Part shown: piece by piece, positions 15,523-24,794 of the stretch
How positions within the stretch are numbered: the stretch's first letter is position 1
Layout of the letters: every line of letters starts with the position of its first letter
Source of the DNA: an uncultured Polaribacter sp.
GTDB lineage: Bacteria > Bacteroidota > Bacteroidia > Flavobacteriales > Flavobacteriaceae
Length of the DNA: 64,000 nucleotides
Reading direction: 5' to 3'
NCBI RefSeq assembly: GCF_947495205.1
Contig: NZ_CANLXV010000012.1
Location: forward strand, 1-64,000
The notes under the pieces: model-generated
Databases searched by the model: none
What the model was told of the DNA's origin: nothing
The model's input: the letters and a program-made list of their open reading frames with translations, nothing else
Program-made: the position numbers and the translations under genes

Positions 15523-17058
15523 TTAACCCAACCAGCCATCTCTATCTAAACTTCTGTATTGTATAGCTTCTGCAATATGATCTGGCAAAATGTCTTTAGA
15601 ATTTGCCAAATCTGCAATGGTTCTAGATACTTTTAAAATCCGGTCATAAGCCCTGGCAGAAAGATTTAATTTTTCCATGGCTGTTTTTAAAAGCGATAAA
15701 CTCTCTGCCGATAATTTACAAAATTCACGAATTTGCTTCACACGCATTTGCGCATTGTAGTGTACGTTTTTAAAATCTGTAAATCTTTTAGATTGAATTT
15801 CTCTAGCAGTTGTAACACGTTTTCTAATTGCTACGGAAGATTCTCCTTTGCGTTCTTCAGAAAGTTTAGCAAAGGGCACAGGTGTAACTTCTATATGAAT
15901 GTCTATTCTGTCTAACAATGGGCCAGATATTTTACTTAAATAACGTTGCATTTCTTGTGGAGAAGAAGTCATTGGACTGTTGGGATCGTTAAAAAAACCA
16001 GACGGACTAGGATTCATGCTTGCCACCAACATAAAACTACTTGGGTAGGTAACTGTAAATTTTGCTCTAGAAATGGTAACTTCTCTATCTTCTAAAGGTT
16101 GCCGCATTACTTCTAAAACGTCTCTTTTAAATTCTGGTAATTCATCTAAAAACAACACACCATTATGAGATAAAGAAATTTCTCCTGGTTTTGGATATTG
16201 CCCGCCACCAACTAGTGCAACATTAGAAATGGTATGGTGAGGACTTCTAAAAGGTCTTGCGTATAACAAGCCTTCGTTTTTTGTATTGCCCACTACAGAA
16301 TGTATTTTTGTGGTTTCTAAAGCCTCGTGCAACGTCATAGGTGGTAAAATACTTGGCAACCGTTTTGCTAACATGGTTTTTCCAGATCCTGGAGGGCCAA
16401 TCAAAATAATATTATGACCGCCAGCAGCAGCAATTTCCATACAACGTTTTATAGATTCTTGCCCTTTTACATCAGAAAAATCAAATTCAGGGAAATCTAT
16501 GTTTTTATAAAATTCTGCTCTTGTATCTACAACCGTAGGTTCAATTTTTTTATCACCATTAAAATGGTTGATTACTTCCATAATATTTTCTACACCTAAA
16601 ATTGCCACATTATCTACAATGGCAGCTTCTTTGGCATTTGCTTTTGGTAAAATAAGGTATTTAAAACCTTCTTCTCTTGCTTTTATAGCAATGGGTAAGG
16701 CACCTCTTATGGGTTGTAAACTTCCGTCTAAAGAAAGTTCTCCCATAATAATATATTCATCTATTTTTTCTGATTGTATTTGGTTGGATGCTGCAAGAAT
16801 ACCTACTGCCAAGGTTAAATCATAAGAAGCGCCTTCTTTTCTAATATCTGCAGGCGCCATATTAATAATTATTTTTTTACCCGGAAGTTTGTAGTTGTTG
16901 TTATTTAAAGCGGCAGAAATTCTGTAAGAACTCTCGCTTACGGCTTTATCTGGCAAACCTACCAAGTGGTAGCCCACGCCTTTGTCTATATTTACTTCTA
17001 CAGTAATTGTGGTGGCTTCTATACCAAAAACGGCAGAACCGTAAACTTTTGTTAGCAT
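15523..17058 (-). CDS. yifB: YifB/ComM family Mg-chelatase-like AAA ATPase
   Basis: A 511-residue YifB (ComM) protein. The N-terminal Lon-protease-like domain (GIEATTITVEVNIDKGVGYH, then GLPDKAVSES) is followed by the Mg-chelatase AAA module: VKGQESIKRCMEIAAAGGHN, Walker A GPPGSGKTMLAKRLPSILPP, FRSPHHTISNVALVGGG, Walker B VLFLDELPEF and SRAKFTVTYPSSFMLVASMN. The C-terminal MgCl domain has ARAYDRILKVSRTIADL. ComM is a hexameric helicase promoting branch migration of incoming DNA during natural transformation in some bacteria; whether that holds here is inference. Length and motifs are full. It is flanked by terminators on both sides and is likely monocistronic. Confidence 0.95.
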   Translation of the reverse strand: MLTKVYGSAVFGIEATTITVEVNIDKGVGYHLVGLPDKAVSESSYRISAALNNNNYKLPGKKIIINMAPADIRKEGASYDLTLAVGILAASNQIQSEKIDEYIIMGELSLDGSLQPIRGALPIAIKAREEGFKYLILPKANAKEAAIVDNVAILGVENIMEVINHFNGDKKIEPTVVDTRAEFYKNIDFPEFDFSDVKGQESIKRCMEIAAAGGHNIILIGPPGSGKTMLAKRLPSILPPMTLHEALETTKIHSVVGNTKNEGLLYARPFRSPHHTISNVALVGGGQYPKPGEISLSHNGVLFLDELPEFKRDVLEVMRQPLEDREVTISRAKFTVTYPSSFMLVASMNPSPSGFFNDPNSPMTSSPQEMQRYLSKISGPLLDRIDIHIEVTPVPFAKLSEERKGESSVAIRKRVTTAREIQSKRFTDFKNVHYNAQMRVKQIREFCKLSAESLSLLKTAMEKLNLSARAYDRILKVSRTIADLANSKDILPDHIAEAIQYRSLDRDGWLG

Positions 17059-17092
17059 TTTTTTTCTTTAAAAATAACTAAAAAAAAGGCAT

Positions 17093-17130
17093 AAAAAAAA
17101 TGCAATCAAAAGATTGATTGCATTTTTAAA
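17093..17130 (-). terminator. Rho-independent terminator of ppc
   Basis: TGCAATCAA (17101-17109) pairs with TTGATTGCA (17114-17122), extended by A/T pairs to about 14 bp. It lies about 15 bp after the ppc stop, in the gap before yifB. Confidence 0.85.
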
Positions 17131-17146
17131 ATTTTGAAACGTTATT

Positions 17147-19726
17147 TTAAGCAGAATTTCTACTCGCGTTAATATTACCAAATAAAGAACGCATTACCAT
17201 TTTCTCGTAAATTTCTAGTTCTTTTTCATTACCCTCACTTTTTTGCAATTCTTGTATTTGTTTTAATGCATATTGCTGAATGGTTAACAATGGCAATACA
17301 ATTTGTTCTCTCATTTCTATAGAAGCCTTACCAACAGGGAAGTTTTCCATTAATTCTGTATGACCTGCTAATTTTAAAAGTAATCTTTTGGTGGTTTTAT
17401 ATTCATCATGAATAATATTCCAAAAAGCACCATATTCTGGGTCTTCTGCCATGTATGCAGTTAAGCCAAAGAAAGATTTTGTTAAACTCATCATACTGTT
17501 TTCTAACAAAGTTCTAAAGAAATCAGAGGCATTGTAAAACGCTACAATTTCATCAAACCTACCTTCATCTTCATATTTTTTAAGAGCAGTACCTACACCA
17601 AAAAATCCGGGTACATTTTGTTTTAATTGGCTCCAACTACCCACAAAAGGTATGGCTCTAAGTGCAGAAAAATCTAAAGTATCTGAGTTAGAACGTTTAC
17701 TTGGTCTACTACCAATATTTGTTTTTGCATAATATTTTAACGTACTCATTTTTTCTAAATACGGTAAAAATTTAGGATGCTTTTTAAAATCAACATAAGT
17801 TTGGTAGCTGTTTTCTGCCAAATCTTCCATTAATTTTCTATGCTCATCATTTAACTGATCTTTGGTAAAAATATCATTTTTAATACCAGAACTTAACAAT
17901 TGTTCTAAATTGTATTGAGAAGATGCTTTTGTACCAAAGTTAGAGCTAATGGTTTGCCCTTGTATGGTTAATTGTATTTCTTTATCTTCTATTGTTGGAC
18001 CTAAAGAAGCATAAAATTGGTGTGTTTTACCACCACCTCTTGCAGGTGGTCCTCCACGGCCGTCAAAGAAAATTACTTCAATATCAAACTCTCTAGAGAC
18101 TTTAGTTAAAGCTTCTTTTGCTTTAAAGATTCCCCAGTTTGCCATTAAATAACCACCATCTTTAGTTCCATCAGAAAAACCTAACATAATAGTTTGCTTG
18201 TTTTTTCTTTTCTCTAAATGATATCTGTAGCTTCTGTTTGTGTATAATGTGCGCATAACGTCTTCTGCATTTTTAAGATCTTCTACAGTCTCAAAAAGTG
18301 GAATAACATCTACAGGCAATTCATTTTCAAAGCCACATAAATTTAGCATTGCAAACGTTTGCATTACATTTAATGCAGTTTGGTTGTTGCTAATAATATA
18401 TCTGTTTGCACCACGTTCTCCATTTCTTTTCTGGATTTCTTTAAGTGCATACATAGATTCTATAGTGTCTATAGAAATCTTATCTGTTAATGTTGTAGGG
18501 TCTATTTTACCTTTTACAACAGCTAATATTTTAATTTGTTCCGCTTCTGTTAAATTGTTAAAATTCTCAGGGAAAGTTGTATCGCCAATCTTTTGTAAGT
18601 CTTCTACAATTTGGGTAAAAGCTTGGTGGTGCACTCTACTGTCTTGTCTAATATCTAAAGATGCAAAGTGAAAACCAAAAATTCTTACTTTGTTAATAAA
18701 ATCGTCTAATTCTTCAATAAATAAAGAATCGTGTTTTGTTTTTATAATTTCTCTAGCAGCACTAAGTTCTTCTAGTAATATTTTTTGAGAGAAGTTTACT
18801 TTGCTGTAACTTCTAACCACATGCTTGTACAATCTCTTTTCTATTCTTGCTAAAATTTCTTGAACACCATCAAAAGTAAAACGTCTTTTTAAACGTCTTA
18901 CATCTCTGTAATAGTTTCTAAGTATAGATTGGCGCAGTCTTTCTGCAACATTTAATGTAATTTCTGTAGTTACAAATGGGTTACCATCTCTATCGCCACC
19001 TGGCCAAAAACCAAGATCTATAATTTCATTATCTAACGGCTCACCATCATAAACATTATTTTGTATGTAGTTGTAAATTTTTGGTACAGAGTGGTAAAAA
19101 ACATGTTCTAAATACCAAACTAAACTTACAGCTTCATCAAATGGAGACGGTTTTGCTTTTTTATAAAAAGGGGTTTTACCCAATTGTGCTAGTAATTTCT
19201 TAATTAAAAGTAAATCGTCTTTTTGTATGGCTTCATCTAAATCTGTAATAATTCCTAAAACAGAACCTGGGTAAAATTGTGTAGGATGCGCAGTTAATAC
19301 AATACGTACTTTAAAATCTTCTAGATATGCTTTAAGTTCTTCTTTTTTGTTATTTAAAGAGGCAGCTTCTTTAGAACCTCTTAAGGTACCAAAACCATCC
19401 ATATTATTTACTTCAGAGAAAGCAGCGTCTTCAATAGCATCAAACAATACTACTTGGCGTTCTATAAACTGAATAAAATGAAAAAGAATATCTGTTTTTT
19501 CTTTTTCTGAAGGATTTTCTTGATACTTCTTAAAAAAGTGATTTATAATTTCCGTAGGATTTTTGCCAAGTTTAAAACCTTCTTCACAAACTTTGTGTAG
19601 TAAGGGTAATAAAACAGCAGTATCGCCTATAGTATCAAAAGGTAAAGTTGTAAAAATACTATTGTAAATTTGGTATTTAGATAGTACGTTATCGTTAAAA
19701 CGAGATAATTTTGGAAGGCTTGACAT
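17147..19726 (-). CDS. ppc: phosphoenolpyruvate carboxylase
   Basis: An 859-residue PEP carboxylase, forming oxaloacetate from phosphoenolpyruvate and bicarbonate to replenish the TCA cycle. Catalytic signatures are VLTAHPTQFYPGSVLG (~145, with the essential His), FWPGGDRDGNPFVT, GFSDGTKDGGYLMANW (~525), FFDGRGGPPARGGGKTHQFY (~560, the flexible-loop arginines) and SRPSKR. The C-terminus ends NASRNSA rather than the RNTG of proteobacterial enzymes, which I recall as usual in Bacteroidetes. It is monocistronic and followed by a strong terminator. Confidence 0.97.
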   Translation of the reverse strand: MSSLPKLSRFNDNVLSKYQIYNSIFTTLPFDTIGDTAVLLPLLHKVCEEGFKLGKNPTEIINHFFKKYQENPSEKEKTDILFHFIQFIERQVVLFDAIEDAAFSEVNNMDGFGTLRGSKEAASLNNKKEELKAYLEDFKVRIVLTAHPTQFYPGSVLGIITDLDEAIQKDDLLLIKKLLAQLGKTPFYKKAKPSPFDEAVSLVWYLEHVFYHSVPKIYNYIQNNVYDGEPLDNEIIDLGFWPGGDRDGNPFVTTEITLNVAERLRQSILRNYYRDVRRLKRRFTFDGVQEILARIEKRLYKHVVRSYSKVNFSQKILLEELSAAREIIKTKHDSLFIEELDDFINKVRIFGFHFASLDIRQDSRVHHQAFTQIVEDLQKIGDTTFPENFNNLTEAEQIKILAVVKGKIDPTTLTDKISIDTIESMYALKEIQKRNGERGANRYIISNNQTALNVMQTFAMLNLCGFENELPVDVIPLFETVEDLKNAEDVMRTLYTNRSYRYHLEKRKNKQTIMLGFSDGTKDGGYLMANWGIFKAKEALTKVSREFDIEVIFFDGRGGPPARGGGKTHQFYASLGPTIEDKEIQLTIQGQTISSNFGTKASSQYNLEQLLSSGIKNDIFTKDQLNDEHRKLMEDLAENSYQTYVDFKKHPKFLPYLEKMSTLKYYAKTNIGSRPSKRSNSDTLDFSALRAIPFVGSWSQLKQNVPGFFGVGTALKKYEDEGRFDEIVAFYNASDFFRTLLENSMMSLTKSFFGLTAYMAEDPEYGAFWNIIHDEYKTTKRLLLKLAGHTELMENFPVGKASIEMREQIVLPLLTIQQYALKQIQELQKSEGNEKELEIYEKMVMRSLFGNINASRNSA

Positions 19727-19862
19727 TCTTTTTGAATTTATGTATAGTAAAGTTACAAAAAAGAGTGGCTACAGAACTTGTGTTTTTACTAATAATTGGT
19801 ATTTTAATTACGAAAACGATAGAAATTTTAAGTAAAAATAATCAATTTAGTAAATTCTGTAT

Positions 19863-21836
19863 TTATGGTGTATTTTGATGTTTTGCTAAGCTTTCTTGAA
19901 GCCAATTTAAATACGTAGCTTTATCTGTATATTGTTGTGGTGTATTTAAAATTTCTAACTCTGCATTTAGCAATACATAATACGGTTGTGATGCATTTTT
20001 AAAATTAATTATTTGAAAGGTAGACCATTTGTCTCCATAAGTTTTAATCTTTTTAATACTACCATTCGCTTTTTTAAAGTTGAATTGTGCTGTTATTGGC
20101 AATTCTTTTTCGTAATCATCTACATATAAAGATATTAAGATAAATTCTTCTTTTAAAAGTTGATAAATGCTTGGGTCACTCCAAACATTTTCTTCCATTT
20201 TACGACAATTTACACAAGCCCAACCTGTAAAATCTAACAATATAGGTTTGTTGGTTGCTTTGGCAATTTGTAAACCTTTATCAAAATCTTTATAACAATC
20301 TAAACCCAATGGGCAGTCAGATTCTTGTTCATAAATGCTATAAAATTGTGGTGGTGCAAAACCACTTAACAGACTTAAATTATAATTGGGTGTTTTAAAA
20401 GTGCCAGGTATTAGATAAATTGCAAAAGCGGCAACCAAAACGCCAAAAGAAATTCTAGAAAACGATAGTTTTTGAATAGGAGAATCATGCGGAAATCTAA
20501 TTTTAGCAAATAAATAGAGTGCTAAACCTATAAAAATTACAATCCATATTCCTATAAAAATTTCTCTTTTAAAAATGCCCCAATGCCCAACCAAGTCAGA
20601 GTTAGAAAGAAATTTAAACGCAAAAGCCAGTTCTAAAAAACCTAAAACTACTTTGGTTGTGTTTAACCAACCACCAGATTTTGGTAAAGCATTTAATAAA
20701 TTAGGAAACAATGCAAACAAAGCAAAAGGCAATGCCAAAGCCAACCCAAAACCTGCCATACCTGCTGTAAGTTGAAAAGCAGGATTACCAAATGTACCTA
20801 AAGAACCTGCTAAAAGTGAACCTAAAATTGGGCCCGTACAAGAAAAAGAAACAATGGCTAAAGTTAATGCCATGAAAAAAATACCTACAAAACCACCAAC
20901 TTCAGATGCAGAATCCATTTTATTTCCCCAAGAACTTGGTAAGGTAATTTCATAAAACCCAAAAAATGAAAATGCAAAAAATACTAGAATTATAAAAAAG
21001 AAAATATTTAACCAAACGTTGGTAGAAATGGTATTTAAAATACTAGGATCTAAACCATCTATTAAATGAAAAGGAACACTTAAAAGAATGTAAATAAAAA
21101 CAATGAAAAGCCCGTATAAAATCGCATTAAAAATACCTTTGCTTTTACTTTGAGATTGTTTGGTAAAAAATGAAACCGTAAGCGGAATCATCGGGAAAAC
21201 ACAGGGTGTTAATAGCGCCAATAAGCCACCAGCAAAACCTAATAAGAAAATACTAAACAAAGAGTTTTCGCTTTCGGTATTGTTTGTGGTTTGCTTTAAT
21301 AAGGCTGTGTTTTTTAAATCTAATTTTAATTGCTCTGATAAAATTTTACTTTTTTCATCTAATTTTATCTGTTCAAATGCTTTTTTTTTACCGTCTAAAG
21401 AAATGGTAAAATTTTCATCAATATTTATGCAAGCTGTTTCACAAACTTGTCCAAAGAAATTTAGTTTTATCGTGGTAATTGCTGCATTGGTCAGCTGAAT
21501 TCTTTGGGTTATGGTTGCTTTGTCTTTAAAAACAATTTCCTCTTTTTCCCAAATGGGACTGTATTTTTTAAAGGTTGTTTTTTCTTTTGCTTTTCCAACT
21601 AAAGCATAACCCGTTTCATTTTCTTGCAAGCTAATTACCAATGGCAAAGAAGCACCTTCAGGGTTGTATTGTGAGTACAAATACCAACCTTTGTACAGTT
21701 TTGCGCTAAAAACAACATCAAACGTAGTGGCTGTTATTTTTTTTACTGAAGTAGTTATTTTTATTGGGTCTTCTGCTGTTTGAGAAACTATAGCAAGCGA
21801 TAAGAATAAAAAGAATGTAAAAAATAGCTGCTTCAT
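19863..21836 (-). CDS. dsbD: thiol:disulfide interchange protein DsbD
   Basis: A 657-residue inner-membrane protein moving reducing power from cytoplasmic thioredoxin to periplasmic thiols. After a signal peptide (ending IVSQT) comes the N-terminal periplasmic domain (~25-170) with a Cys pair (VCETACINI). The eight-helix DsbD core starts at ~190 with LTPCVFPMIPLTVSFF and contains the second core Cys in FSCTGPILGSLLAG. The C-terminal thioredoxin-like domain has the active site GWACVNCRKMEENVW (~560). All three redox pairs are present. The gene lies 42 bp after tilS on the same strand and may be its operon partner. Likely clients here include the c-type cytochromes. Confidence 0.95.
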   Translation of the reverse strand: MKQLFFTFFLFLSLAIVSQTAEDPIKITTSVKKITATTFDVVFSAKLYKGWYLYSQYNPEGASLPLVISLQENETGYALVGKAKEKTTFKKYSPIWEKEEIVFKDKATITQRIQLTNAAITTIKLNFFGQVCETACINIDENFTISLDGKKKAFEQIKLDEKSKILSEQLKLDLKNTALLKQTTNNTESENSLFSIFLLGFAGGLLALLTPCVFPMIPLTVSFFTKQSQSKSKGIFNAILYGLFIVFIYILLSVPFHLIDGLDPSILNTISTNVWLNIFFFIILVFFAFSFFGFYEITLPSSWGNKMDSASEVGGFVGIFFMALTLAIVSFSCTGPILGSLLAGSLGTFGNPAFQLTAGMAGFGLALALPFALFALFPNLLNALPKSGGWLNTTKVVLGFLELAFAFKFLSNSDLVGHWGIFKREIFIGIWIVIFIGLALYLFAKIRFPHDSPIQKLSFSRISFGVLVAAFAIYLIPGTFKTPNYNLSLLSGFAPPQFYSIYEQESDCPLGLDCYKDFDKGLQIAKATNKPILLDFTGWACVNCRKMEENVWSDPSIYQLLKEEFILISLYVDDYEKELPITAQFNFKKANGSIKKIKTYGDKWSTFQIINFKNASQPYYVLLNAELEILNTPQQYTDKATYLNWLQESLAKHQNTP

Positions 21837-21877
21837 AAATTCTTGTTTTTATAAAATTTAAAGTTACAAAAATACAC

Positions 21878-23188
21878 TTATTTTAAAGTTATTTTTAAAC
21901 GATTTATTGTGGTTTTTGATTGAAACCTTTGGTCTTGTCTTTTGCCAATAACCCAAAGAATTTTGTTGTCTCTATTACAAAGCAACCAAGTTTGTTCTTT
22001 TTCTAAAAGCGATAATTTTTCGTCTTTAAAATACTTGCTCAATTTCTTTTTGCCTTGCATTCCTGATGGATAAAAATAGTCGCCATTTTGCCATTTTCTT
22101 ACAATTAAAGGATAGCTTAACTTTTCTTTTGCAACATAAATGGTGTTGTTGTTTTTTTCTGATAGGTTTGTAACTTCTTCAAAGGTTAAGTGAATTGGTT
22201 TTATAATTTCTGATGTATTTTCTTGAATTTCATATTCGTCTGTTGCTTTTGTAATACCAATTGTTTTTTTAGAGAGTATTAAAAACCCTCTATCTTTAAG
22301 TAAAACGTGTTTTTTAGACAATACTTTTTTTCCAGATTGCGCGCTAAGCAAGTTGTAAACATCATGAAACGCTTTAAATTTATATTTTTTTAAAAGTTGA
22401 TATAAATAGGCTTTTGGATCGGATAATTTGTTTATTTCGGCAATATTTAATTTTATAATTTTATTTCCGTTTGCCTTTTCTTTGGTAATTATTCGTGCTG
22501 AAATTTCTTCTATACGATCTTTAACCAATTGCTGGCTTTGTTTTAAATGGGCAATGGTTTTTGCAAAACTTTCTAATAAATTAGGATTAATTTCCTTTAA
22601 AACAGGCGCAATTTTATGACGAATTTTATTGCGAGTATATTTGGTTGATGCATTACTTAGATCTTCTCTCCAGGTAATGTTGTTTTCTTTGGCAAACATT
22701 ACGATGCTTGCTCTAGAAAAAGGTAAAAGAGGTCTAACAATGTGGTTGTTTTTTTCTGGAATGCCTGTAAAACCATCTAAACCAGAGCCTCTGGTTAAAT
22801 TAATTAAAAAAGTTTCTAAATTATCATCTGCATGATGTGCCGTTAAAACAAAATCATAACTGTGTTTTTCTATTAAATCTTGAAACCATTCGTAACGCAA
22901 TTCTCTTGCTGCCAACTGTATAGAGCCCACAGGATTTATACAGATTTGTGCAATATGCGATTCAATTTTTAATTTTTTTGCCAAATCAGCTACAAAATCT
23001 TCATCTAAATCGCTCTCTTTTCCTCTAAGATTAAAATTGCAATGCGCTAAAGAAATATTAAAGTTTAAAGATGATAATAAATGCGTTAAAACAACAGAAT
23101 CTACACCACCAGAAATGGCAATTAATAGTTTTTTATCCTTTAAAAAAGGAAGATTATTATTGATATGATGTTGCAGTTTTTGAAGCAT
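21878..23188 (-). CDS. tilS: tRNA(Ile)-lysidine synthase
   Basis: TilS adds lysine to C34 of the CAU-anticodon tRNA-Ile using ATP. The N-terminal PP-loop motif SGGVDSVVLTHLL is at ~26, followed by HCNFNLRGKESDLDEDFV, VLTAHHADDNLETFLINLTRG, RPLLPFSR and TKYTRNKIRHKIAPVL. The C-terminal TilS domain holds VRKWQNGDYFYPSGMQGKKKLSKYF. I place the start at the ATG at 23188 (MLQKLQHHI, 436 residues). It overlaps the preceding gene's stop as TAATG, which is typical coupling. An earlier alternative start seven codons upstream would overlap that gene more. Confidence 0.95.
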   Translation of the reverse strand: MLQKLQHHINNNLPFLKDKKLLIAISGGVDSVVLTHLLSSLNFNISLAHCNFNLRGKESDLDEDFVADLAKKLKIESHIAQICINPVGSIQLAARELRYEWFQDLIEKHSYDFVLTAHHADDNLETFLINLTRGSGLDGFTGIPEKNNHIVRPLLPFSRASIVMFAKENNITWREDLSNASTKYTRNKIRHKIAPVLKEINPNLLESFAKTIAHLKQSQQLVKDRIEEISARIITKEKANGNKIIKLNIAEINKLSDPKAYLYQLLKKYKFKAFHDVYNLLSAQSGKKVLSKKHVLLKDRGFLILSKKTIGITKATDEYEIQENTSEIIKPIHLTFEEVTNLSEKNNNTIYVAKEKLSYPLIVRKWQNGDYFYPSGMQGKKKLSKYFKDEKLSLLEKEQTWLLCNRDNKILWVIGKRQDQRFQSKTTINRLKITLK

Positions 23189-23424
23189 TATTGCTGTTTT
23201 TTTAACCAAACTCTAATTTCTTTGCGCAAAGAAACTTCTGGTTTTGGCAACGGAATGGTTTTACCAAATTGTTTGCTTCTATTAAATTTAGAAAAAGTGA
23301 TTTTTAATTGTTTCCACTCTTTAGGGTATAACTCTAAAAATTTGTTAAACATGTTTTGCTCGCCCGGTTTTTCGGTTAAACTTTCTAATGTTTTTTGAAA
23401 CAATTCTTCTTTATTTAAAATCAT
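23188..23424 (-). CDS. conserved hypothetical protein, 78 residues
   Basis: A small soluble, basic protein (MILNKEELFQKTLESLTEKP, NMFNKFLELYPKEWKQLKIT, ending IRVWLKKQQ). I do not recognise a named family; short proteins like this next to tilS/pabB seem common in Flavobacteriaceae (from memory). It overlaps tilS by the TAATG junction and follows pabB by 23 bp, so all three are probably one transcript. No catalytic motif or membrane segment is visible. Confidence 0.7.
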   Translation of the reverse strand: MILNKEELFQKTLESLTEKPGEQNMFNKFLELYPKEWKQLKITFSKFNRSKQFGKTIPLPKPEVSLRKEIRVWLKKQQ

Positions 23425-23447
23425 ATTTTCTTTGTTTGGTGCTAAAA

Positions 23448-24752
23448 TTATTCAGCATTTAAAAGTACATATTTCATAGCTTTTGCCTTTAATAAACATT
23501 CTTCATATTCTTTTTCAGGAATAGATTTTGCGGTAATTGCACCACCAACCGAGTAGGAAATGTACTTTTTTTCTTCGTTATACAAAATGCTTCTAATAAC
23601 AACGTTAAAATCAAAATCGCCATTTGGCGTAAAATAACCAATGGTACCAGAATACAAACCACGCTTGGTTTCTTCTAAGTTTTCTATAATTTGCATTGCA
23701 GAAAATTTTGGTGCACCTGTCATACTTCCCATTGGGAAAGTGTCTTTTAAAATGGTAATAGGACTTGTGGTTTCTTTAATTTCAGAAACTACGGTAGAAA
23801 TCATTTGATGCACTTGCTTAAAAGGATATACTTTGCACAATTCTTCTACTTTTACAGTTCCTTTTTTGGCGGTTTTAGACAAGTCGTTTCTTACCAAATC
23901 TACAATCATTACATTTTCTGCACGTTCTTTAATATCTCTTGCCAAATCTGCTGCAATTTTAGCATCGTCAATTGGGCTTACCAATCTTTTTGCGGTTCCT
24001 TTAATAGGTTGTGAAATTATTTTTTGACCTTCTTTTTTAAGATACCTTTCTGGTGATGCGCATAAGGCGTATTGGTGTTCTATTTTTAAAAATGAAGCAA
24101 AAGGTGGTTCAGAAATTTTATTTAAATGGTTGTAAATGCAAACTGGATTAATGGTGCTGTTTTCTGCATAAAATTCTTGGCAAAAATTGGCTTCATAAAT
24201 GTTGCCTCTTTTAATATGTTCTAAAACTTTAGTTACTTTTTTATGGTATTCATCCTTATGAATGCGCAGTTTTATTTTAATACTAGCTTTGTTATCTGTT
24301 TGAAGATCTAACGGTTTTTGTTCTTGAATTTCTTTAAAATCTTTCTCAATTTCATCATCTACCATTTTTAGATAATGAAATTCAACCTTATTTTCTTTTA
24401 TAAAAATTAACTTTTGAGGTTGAAAAAAATACAAATCAGGAAAATGTAAACCATCAAAATTATTCGAAGACAGTTTTTCTACATCATTTTTAACATCATA
24501 CGTAATGTAACCAAAAATATAATCTTTTGTAGTTTGTTGGTATTCTTCTAGCTTATCAAAAGCATTGTAATAATCTGTTTTAATAGCTGTAAATTCTTCT
24601 ACAGCCAAAGCGCAATTAAAGTTGGTGTATTGTTGTTGGTAATTGTTAGAATCTAACCAAATTGCGGTGCTAAATTGCTGCGCCCAAAGCAGTAAATTTT
24701 CTTTGAAATTTACAATTTTATCAACAGAAAAAGCTTGAATAGTTCTTTGCAT
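23448..24752 (-). CDS. pabB: aminodeoxychorismate/anthranilate synthase component I family (PabB-like)
   Basis: A 434-residue chorismate-binding enzyme. Conserved elements are GNIYEANFCQEFYAENSTIN, SPERYLKKEGQKIISQPIKGTAKR (~235-260, whose PIKGT supports the PabB activity), ERAENVMIVDLVRNDLSK, GSMTGAPKFSAMQIIENLE and FDFNVVIRSILYNEEKKYISYSVGGAIT. The PIKGTAKR motif and lack of a neighbouring trp operon favour aminodeoxychorismate synthase (folate) over anthranilate synthase. No glutamine amidotransferase partner is adjacent. It starts a likely pabB-(78 aa)-tilS-dsbD run. Confidence 0.9.
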   Translation of the reverse strand: MQRTIQAFSVDKIVNFKENLLLWAQQFSTAIWLDSNNYQQQYTNFNCALAVEEFTAIKTDYYNAFDKLEEYQQTTKDYIFGYITYDVKNDVEKLSSNNFDGLHFPDLYFFQPQKLIFIKENKVEFHYLKMVDDEIEKDFKEIQEQKPLDLQTDNKASIKIKLRIHKDEYHKKVTKVLEHIKRGNIYEANFCQEFYAENSTINPVCIYNHLNKISEPPFASFLKIEHQYALCASPERYLKKEGQKIISQPIKGTAKRLVSPIDDAKIAADLARDIKERAENVMIVDLVRNDLSKTAKKGTVKVEELCKVYPFKQVHQMISTVVSEIKETTSPITILKDTFPMGSMTGAPKFSAMQIIENLEETKRGLYSGTIGYFTPNGDFDFNVVIRSILYNEEKKYISYSVGGAITAKSIPEKEYEECLLKAKAMKYVLLNAE

Positions 24753-24794
24753 ATCTCTTACAAAAATACAATACTTATCTTTTAAAATTGTGCT

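Noticed and set aside
18240..18671. 143-codon plus-strand ORF inside ppc
   Set aside because: Antisense shadow of a well-supported ppc frame; no family resemblance.
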